Below are positions 22,115-29,271 of a stretch of 34,110 nucleotides of DNA, in pieces; the stretch's first letter is position 1, and every line of letters starts with the position of its first letter. The position numbers were made by a program, and so were the translations under genes. The notes under the pieces were generated by a model, which worked only from the letters and a program-made list of their open reading frames with translations, ran no database searches and was not told where the DNA came from. The DNA lies in contig NZ_BPQG01000020.1 of NCBI RefSeq assembly GCF_022179125.1, positions 1 through 34,110 on the forward strand. The letters are read 5' to 3'. The stretch comes from Methylobacterium cerastii (lineage in GTDB: Bacteria > Pseudomonadota > Alphaproteobacteria > Rhizobiales > Beijerinckiaceae).

Positions 22115-23434
22115 TCACGGGTTGCGGTCGTTGCGGCGCAGGCTCGCGGGCGAGGCGAAGATCAGCAGCCCGGCCGCGACCAGGCAGAGGACGCCGATGC
22201 CGTAGAGCGCGAGCGTCGTCGAGCCGGTGAGATCCTTCACCCAGCCGACCGCCACGGGGCTGACGATGCCGCCGAACTGGCCCAGCGTGTTGATCAGCGC
22301 GATGCCGCCGGCGGCGCCGACGCCGGTGACGAGCTTGGCCGGAAGCGTCCAGAAGGTCGGGATCGAGGCGACGATGCCGGCCCCGACGAGCGCCAGCGCG
22401 ATCATCAGCGGCACGATCTGCTTGTCGAACAGCCCGGCGGCGAAGAAGCCGACGGCCGCCGCGACCGCGAGGCCCGCCACGAATTTCGGCCGGTCGCCGG
22501 AGGCGTCGGAGAGGCGCCCGACGACCATGCTGATCGCGCCGCAGATGTAGGGGATCGCCGTGAGGAAGCCGACCGAGGCCGCGGTGCCGCCGGTGGCGGT
22601 CTTGATCAGGTCCGGCCCCCAGAAGTTCAGGCCGTACGAGCCGACCTGGAGCAGGAAGTACACGAGCGCGATCAGCAGGAAGCCCGGCTGCTTGATCGCC
22701 CCCCAGAGCGAATGGTCGCCGATGTCGCGATTGTGGTGGGCGATCTTGGAGGCGAGCAGGTCCTTCTCCGGCTGCGTCAGCCAGCGCGCATCCGAGATCC
22801 GGTCGTCCAGGCGCAGGAACACCAGCACGCCGAGCACGAGGCAGGGCAGGCCGCCGGCCAGGAACAGCCACTGCCAGCCGGCAAGACCCATCGTGCCGTT
22901 GAGGCCGCCGAGGATCAGGCCCGCCACCGGTGCCCCGAAGATGCCGGAGAAGGCCGAGGCCACGAACAGGAACGAGGTGACACGCCCGCGGAACGAGGCC
23001 GGGAACCACAGGGTCAGGTAGTACAGGATGCCCGGGGCGAAGCCGGCCTCCATCGCGCCGATGATGAAGCGCAGCACGTAGAAGTGCCACTCGGTGGAAA
23101 TGAACACCATCAGCGCGGTGGCGATGCCCCACGAGATCATGATCCGGGCGATCCAGCGCCGTGCGCCGACCTTGTACAGCAGCAGGTTCGAGGGCACCTC
23201 GAAGATCACGTAGCCGACGACGAACATGCTCGCCCCGAGCCCGTAGGCGACGTTGCTGAAGCCGAGGTCGCTCTGCAGCTGGAACTTGGCGAAGCTGATG
23301 TTGATCCGGTCGAAGAACGCGAACATGTAGCAGACCATGATCAGCGGCATCAGCCGCCACGCGGCCTTGCGGACGATGCCGCCCTCGGTGATCTGGTCGG
23401 CACCCGCGAGCGGGCCGGTCGTGGCGGCGGTCAT
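22115..23434 (-). CDS. MFS transporter, anion:cation symporter (ACS) family
   Basis: A 439-residue inner-membrane carrier with twelve predicted helices. Features of the ACS family (phthalate, tartrate and glucarate permeases) include the first helix RLMPLIMVCYMFAFFDRINI with the DRxN signature, then LGASMFVVGYVIFEVPSNLL and GARRWIARIMISWGI in the first half. A large central cytoplasmic loop (RLDDRISDARWLTQPEKDLL) follows. The ATG at 23434 is certain: AGGAGG lies six bases upstream. It is the last gene of the CoA-transferase/lyase operon and probably imports the organic acid those enzymes degrade. The substrate is not determinable from sequence. Confidence 0.93.
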   Translation of the reverse strand: MTAATTGPLAGADQITEGGIVRKAAWRLMPLIMVCYMFAFFDRINISFAKFQLQSDLGFSNVAYGLGASMFVVGYVIFEVPSNLLLYKVGARRWIARIMISWGIATALMVFISTEWHFYVLRFIIGAMEAGFAPGILYYLTLWFPASFRGRVTSFLFVASAFSGIFGAPVAGLILGGLNGTMGLAGWQWLFLAGGLPCLVLGVLVFLRLDDRISDARWLTQPEKDLLASKIAHHNRDIGDHSLWGAIKQPGFLLIALVYFLLQVGSYGLNFWGPDLIKTATGGTAASVGFLTAIPYICGAISMVVGRLSDASGDRPKFVAGLAVAAAVGFFAAGLFDKQIVPLMIALALVGAGIVASIPTFWTLPAKLVTGVGAAGGIALINTLGQFGGIVSPVAVGWVKDLTGSTTLALYGIGVLCLVAAGLLIFASPASLRRNDRNP

Positions 23435-23560
23435 GGTTTCCTCCTGGAACGGGCGGCATGCGCGACCCCGCCGGCCGGTCTTGAAGACCGAAGGCAGGAT
23501 GCGCGCGAACGCGGCGGCGCCGCCTTCTGCGGGGGCTATCCGACACGGATCGAGGTTTCG

Positions 23561-23633
23561 GGCGGCTCGCGCCGCCGGGTTGCAGCTTCCGCGGCTCACG
23601 CCGCCTCGTCGCGGTGTTTGCGGCTCAAGCCGC
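23561..23633. repeat. Three spaced GCGGC-tetraloop-GCCGC hairpins between the lyase and MFS genes
   Basis: Stem-loops occur at 23561-23576 (GGCGGC-tcgc-GCCGCC), 23591-23604 (GCGGC-tcac-GCCGC) and 23620-23633 (GCGGC-tcaa-GCCGC), spaced 29-30 bases apart. The lyase stop codon (23625-23627) is in the loop of the last. The 190-bp gap 23435-23624 holds no other gene. They may stabilise or attenuate the message between lyase and transporter. Confidence 0.6.
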
Positions 23634-24548
23634 CTGGGGAACCGGGTGCAGGTCGCCGGGGCGGCCGGCCTTGGCGACCTGGCCGGGCACGTCGTGGCCG
23701 ACGAGGCGCGGCAGGTCGCGGGAGAGGCCGATCAGCGCGTCGAGGTCGAGGCCGGTGGCGATGCCCATCTCGTGGGCCATGCTGACGAGGTCCTCGGTGC
23801 AGATGTTCCCGGTGGCGCCGGGCGCGAACGGACAGCCGCCGAGGCCGCCGAGCGCCGCGTCGAACCGGCGCGCGCCGGCGCCGTAGGCCGCGAGCACGTT
23901 GGCGAGGCCAAGGCCGCGGGTGTTGTGGAAGTGCAGGGTCAGCCTTTCCGCCGGCACGATCGCCAGCGCGCGGGCGACGAGGCGTTCCACTTGCCGCGGG
24001 TTGGCCATGCCGGTGGTGTCGGCGAGCGTGACGCCGCCGATCCCGAGGGCGAGGTAGCGCTCGACCTGGGCGATCACTTTGTCGGTCGGCTGGTCGCCCT
24101 CGAACGGGCAGCCGAAGGCGGTGGCCACCGTGGCGTTGGTCGAGACGTGGGCGCCCTTCACCGTCTCCATGATCCGCGCGAACCCCTCGATCGAGGCCTC
24201 CGGGGTCATGCCCATGTTGGCGCGGTTGTGGGTCTCGCTCACCGAGGCGACGAGGTTGACCTCGCCGACGCCGGCCGCGAGCGCCCGCTCGGCGCCCTTC
24301 GGGTTCGGCACCAGGGCGACGTAGACGGTGCCGGGCCGCCGGCCGATCCCGGCGAAGACTTCAGCCGCGTCGCGAAGCGCCGGCACGGCCTTCGGCGAGA
24401 CGAAGGACGACACCTCGATCCGCGAGAAGCCTGCGGCCGAGAGCGCGTCGACCAGCGCGACCTTGTCGGCGGTTTCGACGTAGCGGGGCTCGATCTGGAA
24501 CCCGTCGCGGGTGGCGACCTCCTGGATCAGCATGGCATCGCCCGTCAT
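23625..24548 (-). CDS. Hydroxymethylglutaryl-CoA lyase-type enzyme
   Basis: A 307-residue TIM-barrel lyase of the HMGL-like family. Family marks include RDGFQIE at the N-terminus (RDGLQNE in most HMG-CoA lyases, with the metal-binding Asp), EVSSFVSPKAVPALRDA, the HFHNTRGLGLAN metal-ligand region and the signature LGGCPFAPGATGNICTEDLV, whose Cys239 matches the catalytic cysteine of HMG-CoA lyase. The reaction would be cleavage of a 3-hydroxy-3-methyl acyl-CoA, classically HMG-CoA to acetyl-CoA and acetoacetate. The ATG at 24548 overlaps the CoA-transferase stop by four bases (ATGA). The CoA-transferase upstream suggests that it acts on an imported free acid and not on leucine breakdown intermediates. 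Confidence 0.92.
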   Translation of the reverse strand: MTGDAMLIQEVATRDGFQIEPRYVETADKVALVDALSAAGFSRIEVSSFVSPKAVPALRDAAEVFAGIGRRPGTVYVALVPNPKGAERALAAGVGEVNLVASVSETHNRANMGMTPEASIEGFARIMETVKGAHVSTNATVATAFGCPFEGDQPTDKVIAQVERYLALGIGGVTLADTTGMANPRQVERLVARALAIVPAERLTLHFHNTRGLGLANVLAAYGAGARRFDAALGGLGGCPFAPGATGNICTEDLVSMAHEMGIATGLDLDALIGLSRDLPRLVGHDVPGQVAKAGRPGDLHPVPQAA

Positions 24549-25762
24549 TGCACGGCTCCCTCGCGGCGCAGGCGCTCGATGGTCTCGGTGTCGCGGCCGA
24601 GGTCGGCGAGCACGGAATCGGTGTGGGCGCCGAGCGCCGGCCCCTGCCAGCGCACCGCGCCGGGGGTGCCGGAGAGCTTGGGCACGATGCCGGGCATCTT
24701 CACCTTCGTGCCGCCGGGCAGCTCCGCGTCGAGGATCATGTCGCGGGCGGCGTAGTGCGGGTCGGCGACGATGTCGGCCACCGAGTAGATCCGGCCCGCC
24801 GGCACGTCCGCCGCGTCGAGCACCGCCAGCGCCTCGTCCACGCTGCGTTCTCGGGTCCAGTCTGCGATCACGCCGTCGAGCATGCCGGCGACCTTCGAGC
24901 GGCCGTCGTTGTTGCGCAGCGCCGGGTCGTCGGCGAGGTCCGGCCGGCCGATCGCCGTCATCAGGCGCCGGAAGATCGGGTCCGAGTTGCCGGCGACGAC
25001 GACGAAGCCGTCGTCCTTGGTCGGATAGGTGTTCGAGGGCGTGATGCCGGGCAGCGCCCCGCCGGTCCGGGTGCGGATTTCGCCCAGCAGGTCGTATTCC
25101 GGAACCAGGCTCTCCATCACGTTGAACACGCTCTCCACGAGCGAGACGTCGATGACCTGGCCCTGGCCGCCGGCGGTCTTCACGTGCAGCAGCGCCATCA
25201 GCGCGCCGATGACGCCATGGAGCGAGGCCAGCGTGTCGCCGATGCTGACCCCGACGCGGGCGGGTGGGCTTTCCGGGCTTCCGGTGGTGAAGCGGATGCC
25301 GCCCATCGACTCGCCGATCGCGCCGAAGCCCGGCCGGTCGCGGTAGGGGCCGGTCTGGCCGTAGCCGGTGATGCGAACCATCACGAGCTTCGGGTTCAGC
25401 TCGGAGAGCACGTCCCAGCCGAGGCCCAGCTTCTCCAGTCCGCCGGGCCGGAAGTTCTCGACCACCACGTCGGCGCTGCGCACGAGGTCCTTCACGATGT
25501 CGAGCCCATCGGGCGACTTCAGGTTGATCGCGATCGACTTCTTGTTGCGCGACTGCAGGTACCACCAGAGCGACGTGCCTTCGTGCATCTTGCGCCACCG
25601 GCGCAGTGGGTCGCCGTCCTTCGGGGCCTCGACCTTGATCACTTCGGCACCGAACTCGCCGAGGATCTTGGTGGCGAACGGCGCCGCGATCAGCTGACCG
25701 AGCTCGAGGACCCGGATTCCGTCGAGCGGGCCGTTGGCCGAAGCTTGCACCGGGCCTGGCAT
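24545..25762 (-). CDS. Class III CoA-transferase (CaiB/BaiF family)
   Basis: A 405-residue family III CoA-transferase. It starts PLDGIRVLELGQLIAAPFAT followed by KILGEFGAEVIKVEAP, the family opening. It continues with RNKKSIAINLKSPDG, VVENFRPGGLEKLGLGWDVL and ITGYGQTGPYRDRPGF. Asp176 in VGVSIGDTLASLHG is at the position of the catalytic aspartate that forms the acyl anhydride. It should move CoA, for example from succinyl-CoA, to the free acid that the adjacent lyase then cleaves. The ATG at 25762 (MPGPVQAS) is chosen over the ATG at 25777 because the latter contains the GGAGGGA ribosome binding site used by the former. First gene of the operon. Confidence 0.93.
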   Translation of the reverse strand: MPGPVQASANGPLDGIRVLELGQLIAAPFATKILGEFGAEVIKVEAPKDGDPLRRWRKMHEGTSLWWYLQSRNKKSIAINLKSPDGLDIVKDLVRSADVVVENFRPGGLEKLGLGWDVLSELNPKLVMVRITGYGQTGPYRDRPGFGAIGESMGGIRFTTGSPESPPARVGVSIGDTLASLHGVIGALMALLHVKTAGGQGQVIDVSLVESVFNVMESLVPEYDLLGEIRTRTGGALPGITPSNTYPTKDDGFVVVAGNSDPIFRRLMTAIGRPDLADDPALRNNDGRSKVAGMLDGVIADWTRERSVDEALAVLDAADVPAGRIYSVADIVADPHYAARDMILDAELPGGTKVKMPGIVPKLSGTPGAVRWQGPALGAHTDSVLADLGRDTETIERLRREGAVQ

Positions 25763-25787
25763 CGGCGTTCCCTCCATCGTCTTTGGA

Positions 25788-25806
25788 CCGATCGGTATGG
25801 GATCGG
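25788..25806. promoter_or_regulatory. CCGATC-N7-GATCGG dyad upstream of the CoA-transferase gene
   Basis: Perfect six-base inverted arms at 25788-25793 and 25801-25806, 26-44 bases upstream of the start. Its position would overlap the promoter or leader, fitting an operator. It is a separate element from the T-N11-A dyad further upstream. Confidence 0.35.
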
Positions 25807-25835
25807 CCGCAGGGTGTCCAAACGCGATGCACCAG

Positions 25836-25862
25836 CCTGCGTTCTCCTAACGCGAACGCAGG
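25836..25862. promoter_or_regulatory. LysR-box dyad, CCTGCGTT-N11-AACGCAGG
   Basis: Perfect eight-base inverted arms separated by exactly 11 bases, with T and A at the inner edges: the T-N11-A form used by LysR-type regulators. It lies 74-100 bases upstream of the CoA-transferase start and 10 bases after the lysR stop, where an LTTR activator site for the degradative operon would be expected. It could instead act as a hairpin ending lysR transcription, but no T-run follows. Confidence 0.5.
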
Positions 25863-25871
25863 TCTTGCCGT

Positions 25872-26795
25872 TCAGGCGTCCGCGGTCAGCCGCAGGTGGT
25901 CGAACAGCATGGCCGCCGCCGGCGATTGCGCGCCCGGCCGGACGACGAGGCTGAGCGTCCGCCGTGCCCACGGGTCGGTGAGCGGCACGGCGACGACGTT
26001 CATCTGCGGCCCGAGCAGGGCGTGGACCCGCTCGGGCACGACGCCGAGCCCCATTCCGGCCTGCGCCATCCGGCAGATCGCGTCGAAGCTCGGCACGTGG
26101 ACGCGCAGGCGCAGCGGCCGCCCGAGGCGCCGGGCCTCGTCGCGGAGCGTGCCGTAGATCGAGCTTTCCCGGTGCATGCCGACATGGTCGTAGTCGAGGG
26201 TGTCGGCGAAGGCGAGGGCGTCTCGGCCGGCCAGGGGATGGCCGGCGGGCACGACGAGGACGAGGCGGTCGCCGCGATACGGATAGGCCTTGAGCGAGCG
26301 CGGATCGGTGCGGCCGGCGCAGATGCCGAGGTCGGCGGCGCCTTCCTCGACGCCGGCGACCACGCCGCCGCTCGGGCGCTCCTCCAGGTCGACGCCGATG
26401 CCGGCCTGGGCGGCCAGGAAGGCCTGCAGGTCCTCCGGCAGGAACTGCACGATCGCCGAGAGGTTCGCCAGCACGCGGACGAAGCCGCGCAGGCCGCTGG
26501 CGTGCTCGGCGAGTTCGAGGGCGATCTGCTCGGCCGACCCGAGCATCCGGCGGGTGTGGTGCAGCAGCGTCTCGCCGGCCGGCGTCGGGCGCATGCCCCT
26601 AGGCTCGCGGGTGAGCAGCGTGCAGCACAGCGCCCGCTCCAGCTCGGCGAGGCGCTTGCTGACGGCCGACGGCGCGATCGCGGCCCGCCGCGCCGCGCCG
26701 TTGAGCGTGCCCTCCTCGCAGATCGCTGCGAACAGGCGCAGCGTCTTCAAGTCGAGGCGGTTCAGGATGAACGGGGTCGGCGTTCCCTCCGACAT
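25872..26795 (-). CDS. LysR-family transcriptional regulator
   Basis: A 307-residue LTTR. The N-terminal winged helix-turn-helix reads LDLKTLRLFAAICEEGTLNG, AARRAAIAPSAVSKRLAELE and LLTREPRGMRPTPAGE (about 15-75). It is followed by the linker helix and a periplasmic-binding-protein-like effector domain (VRVLANLSAIVQFLPEDLQA; LVLVVPAGHPLAGRDAL; AQAGMGLGVVPERV). It is encoded just upstream of, and in the same direction as, the CoA-transferase operon, whose leader carries a T-N11-A dyad, so that operon is its probable target. The co-inducer would be the acid or its CoA ester. The start ATG at 26795 has a purine-rich stretch upstream. Confidence 0.95.
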   Translation of the reverse strand: MSEGTPTPFILNRLDLKTLRLFAAICEEGTLNGAARRAAIAPSAVSKRLAELERALCCTLLTREPRGMRPTPAGETLLHHTRRMLGSAEQIALELAEHASGLRGFVRVLANLSAIVQFLPEDLQAFLAAQAGIGVDLEERPSGGVVAGVEEGAADLGICAGRTDPRSLKAYPYRGDRLVLVVPAGHPLAGRDALAFADTLDYDHVGMHRESSIYGTLRDEARRLGRPLRLRVHVPSFDAICRMAQAGMGLGVVPERVHALLGPQMNVVAVPLTDPWARRTLSLVVRPGAQSPAAAMLFDHLRLTADA

Positions 26796-26823
26796 GGTCC
26801 CCGCTCTCCCGCCGCTCCGGGAA

Positions 26824-27873
26824 TCAGCCCGGGATGATGCGCTCGTCGAGCTTGCGGTCCACGATCTCGACCGTGCGGTCGATCTCGGCCTCGGGCATGT
26901 CGAGCTGGTGCGAGATCAGCTTGAGCAGCAGGTCGACGCGCTCGATGTACGGCGCGCCGCTCTCCACCGCGCGGGCGGCCGAGGACGGCTTCAGGAGGCC
27001 CTCGGCCGCCTTGGCGTACTTCTCGAACGGCACCTGGTCGGCGGGGTCGGCACCGAGGCGGCGGGCCAGCGCGTCGACATGCTCGTAGATCGCGCGCGAG
27101 CGATCGAGGTCGCCGTGCACCGCATCGCGGATCGAGCGCGGGGCCTCGGGGGTGATGCAGCGATAGTTGCCGGTGAGCAGCATGGACCACTTCGCCAGCG
27201 GCACGAACAGCGAATCGAACACCTTCAGCTTCACGGGGACGTCGTGCCCGTCGACCCGCACCGCGTCGATGCCCGCTTCCAGCTCCCGGAGCAGTTTGTT
27301 GTGCTCGGGGTCGGCGAAGGTCGCCGCCTTGAAGTTCGTCGGCAGCCCGACATGGAGGACGTTGGCGGGCTCGTCCGGCGGGCGGAACGCCTGCGGATCG
27401 GGCGAGCACAGCGACATCAGGCCCGGCTCGAAGCGGTCCCAGACGCCGGCATTGGTGTAGGCCTCGCGCAGGTCCATCTTCGCCAGCGCCGGAATCCGCT
27501 CGAGATAGGGCAGCGGCGGCATGTTCATGATCGACAGGCACGGCAGCTTGGCCGCGGCGATCTTGATCATCAGCACACGGATCGTGTGGTTGTTGTACTG
27601 CGGCTCCTGCATCGCCAAGCCGACGAGGTCGTAGCGCGACACGTCGACGTCTTCGGGCGGCATCGCGTCGACCTTGCCCGGCAGGTCGCGCGAGTGGAAC
27701 GCCCGGTGCGTGGCCTCGTCGCGCAGCTTGATGCGCACCTCGGTGCCCTGGCTGTTGATGAGATCCGCGGTCTTCCGACGACAGACGAGCGTCACGTCGT
27801 GACCGGCCATCAACAGCTTCGTCGCAAGCAGCGAGCCGTAAGATGCCCCGAGGATCAAGATTCGGCGCGGCAT
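26824..27873 (-). CDS. Ketopantoate reductase-like (ApbA/PanE family) oxidoreductase
   Basis: A 349-residue NAD(P)-dependent enzyme. The start MPRRILILGASYGSLLATKL is a Rossmann motif in which Ser and Tyr stand in the glycine-rich turn. It is followed by HDVTLVCRR, where the second Arg suggests NADPH. The middle contains the active-site region VKLKVFDSLFVPLAKWSMLL with a lysine pair, then a helical C-terminal domain. At 349 residues it is longer than true PanE (about 300), and motif spacing differs, so a relative acting on another 2-oxo or hydroxy acid is more likely than pantothenate synthesis. The ATG at 27873 has AGGGATG nearby upstream. It lies 28 bases before lysR in the same direction and may be co-transcribed with it. 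Confidence 0.75.
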   Translation of the reverse strand: MPRRILILGASYGSLLATKLLMAGHDVTLVCRRKTADLINSQGTEVRIKLRDEATHRAFHSRDLPGKVDAMPPEDVDVSRYDLVGLAMQEPQYNNHTIRVLMIKIAAAKLPCLSIMNMPPLPYLERIPALAKMDLREAYTNAGVWDRFEPGLMSLCSPDPQAFRPPDEPANVLHVGLPTNFKAATFADPEHNKLLRELEAGIDAVRVDGHDVPVKLKVFDSLFVPLAKWSMLLTGNYRCITPEAPRSIRDAVHGDLDRSRAIYEHVDALARRLGADPADQVPFEKYAKAAEGLLKPSSAARAVESGAPYIERVDLLLKLISHQLDMPEAEIDRTVEIVDRKLDERIIPG

Positions 27874-27910
27874 GATTTCATCCCTGAGAGTTAGGTTATT
27901 GTTTTTGCGT

Positions 27911-27952
27911 CGGACGATCATCCGGCGTGTATCTGGTATACCCAGTCGTCCG
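27911..27952. promoter_or_regulatory. Nested palindromes upstream of the ketopantoate reductase-like gene
   Basis: CGGACGA (27911-27917) and TCGTCCG (27946-27952) flank a core CTGGTATACCCAG (27933-27945) that contains the perfect palindrome GGTATACC. The core resembles GGTATACC-type operators of FadR/FCD-type GntR regulators. It lies 38-79 bases upstream of the start at 27873. No GntR gene is in the window. Confidence 0.4.
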
Positions 27953-28035
27953 GCTCGCACGCAAGCCACGCTTGGCTTGACGCGCAACGCGATCCACGGC
28001 GCCGACGTGGCGGCAGCGCTCTCGTTCAGCGCGAC

Positions 28036-29175
28036 TTATCGGGTCGGCGCCGGGTCGGCGGCGTCATCGCCCCGGCGCAGGGTGATGCGCGTCAGCTCGG
28101 AGGGGCGCCCGAGCCTCAGGGCGAAGCCAGGCCAGAGCCCGGTGCCGTTGTTGACGTAGAGAATCATGCCCCCGACCGCGTAGCGGCCCGAGACGAAGCC
28201 GCCGTTGGCGCGGGCGAACAGCCGGTCGAACCCTGCGATCATTCCGCCATGGGTATGGCCGGAGAGCTGCAGCGCGACGCCGCGCGCGGCCGCCGCCCGC
28301 GCGCCCTTGGGCTGATGGTCGAGGAGGATGATCGGCGCGCCCGGAGGCGCGCCCGCGAGCGCGGCGTCGAGATCGGGTCCCGGGTGGCCGGTCTGCGGCG
28401 CCGAACGGTCTGTGACGCCCGCGAGCACCAGGGCGGCGTCGCCGCGCCGCAGCACCGTGTGCCGGTTCGCGAGCACCCGCATGCCGAGCTCGGCATCGTG
28501 CCGCATCCAGGCGGGGTAGTCGAAGAAGTACTCGTGGTTGCCGGGCACGATCCAGACGCCGTCCGGCGCGCCGAGCCGGGCGAGCGGCGCCACGTCGGCG
28601 CGACGCGAGGCCAGCGCGCCGTCGATCAGGTCGCCGGTGATCACGACGAGGTCCACGCCGAGGCGGTTGGAGCGCGCGACCACCTGTTCGGTCCAGGGGG
28701 CCGGGAAGAGCCGGCTGATGTGGAGGTCGGTCAGCTGCAGAAGCGTGTAGCCGTCGAAGGCGTCGGGGAGGTTCGCGATCCGCACTTCGACGTCCAGGAG
28801 CGGCGGCAGCCGTACCGCCTGCCGCACCGCCAACGCCGACAGCAGCAGCGCGAGCGCAGCCGCCCCGTCGCGGCAGGCAGCGGGGATCGCCCAGCCGCCG
28901 AACGGCCACGCGACCAGCGCAGCGGCGTCGAGCGCCATCTGCATCCCAGCGAGCAGCAGGATGGCGCCGAAGGCTCCGTTGAACAGCACCACCAGCCAAC
29001 GCGGGAACTCGGGCGCGAACACCGAGCCGGAGGAGAGGCGGCACCACAGGTGGTACTGCGAGGCGACGAGCAGCAGCACCGCCACGGCGGCCTTCGCCGC
29101 GGGCGGCCCCGGCAGCGGCCAGAGCACCCGCGTGACGACGTACAGGCAGGGGAGGCTGAAGATCAGATGGAACAT
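28036..29175 (-). CDS. Membrane-anchored metallophosphoesterase (YkuE/YaeI-like)
   Basis: A 379-residue protein. The first 130 residues hold about four hydrophobic helices ([67 protein letters not shown]). The rest is a calcineurin-like phosphoesterase with all metal motifs: QLTDLHIS (about 147-154), [19 protein letters not shown] and LSGHTHGG. The architecture matches bacterial UDP-2,3-diacylglucosamine-diphosphatase-like and YkuE proteins, which cleave phosphodiester or pyrophosphate bonds of lipids or other substrates. The substrate here is unknown. The membrane part is more extensive than the single anchor of many relatives. Start ATG 29175. The 162-bp gap to the ketopantoate reductase-like gene holds the palindromes noted above. 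Confidence 0.9.
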   Translation of the reverse strand: MFHLIFSLPCLYVVTRVLWPLPGPPAAKAAVAVLLLVASQYHLWCRLSSGSVFAPEFPRWLVVLFNGAFGAILLLAGMQMALDAAALVAWPFGGWAIPAACRDGAAALALLLSALAVRQAVRLPPLLDVEVRIANLPDAFDGYTLLQLTDLHISRLFPAPWTEQVVARSNRLGVDLVVITGDLIDGALASRRADVAPLARLGAPDGVWIVPGNHEYFFDYPAWMRHDAELGMRVLANRHTVLRRGDAALVLAGVTDRSAPQTGHPGPDLDAALAGAPPGAPIILLDHQPKGARAAAARGVALQLSGHTHGGMIAGFDRLFARANGGFVSGRYAVGGMILYVNNGTGLWPGFALRLGRPSELTRITLRRGDDAADPAPTR

Positions 29176-29237
29176 AGCCGTCCGGCTACGCCGAAAGCCG
29201 GCACCGGGGCCAGGGCCTTCGCATTCGGGCGCCAGCG

Positions 29238-29259
29238 CGCGGCGCCTCGCGAGGCGCCG
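29238..29259. terminator. 22-bp perfect palindrome after the photolyase-like gene
   Basis: The half-site GCGGCGCCTCG is followed by its exact inverse, giving a perfect 22-bp palindrome that starts 12 bases after the photolyase-like stop on the minus strand. It can fold into a GC stem with a small loop. No T-run follows, so it is a likely but non-canonical terminator; it could also be a protein site. Confidence 0.45.
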
Positions 29260-29271
29260 CCGACAGGGGCG

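Noticed and set aside
23625-25832. Apparent CoA-transferase/lyase fusion of 735 codons
   Set aside because: The upstream part is a different frame of the CoA-transferase gene. The lyase starts at its own ATG overlapping the transferase stop by four bases.
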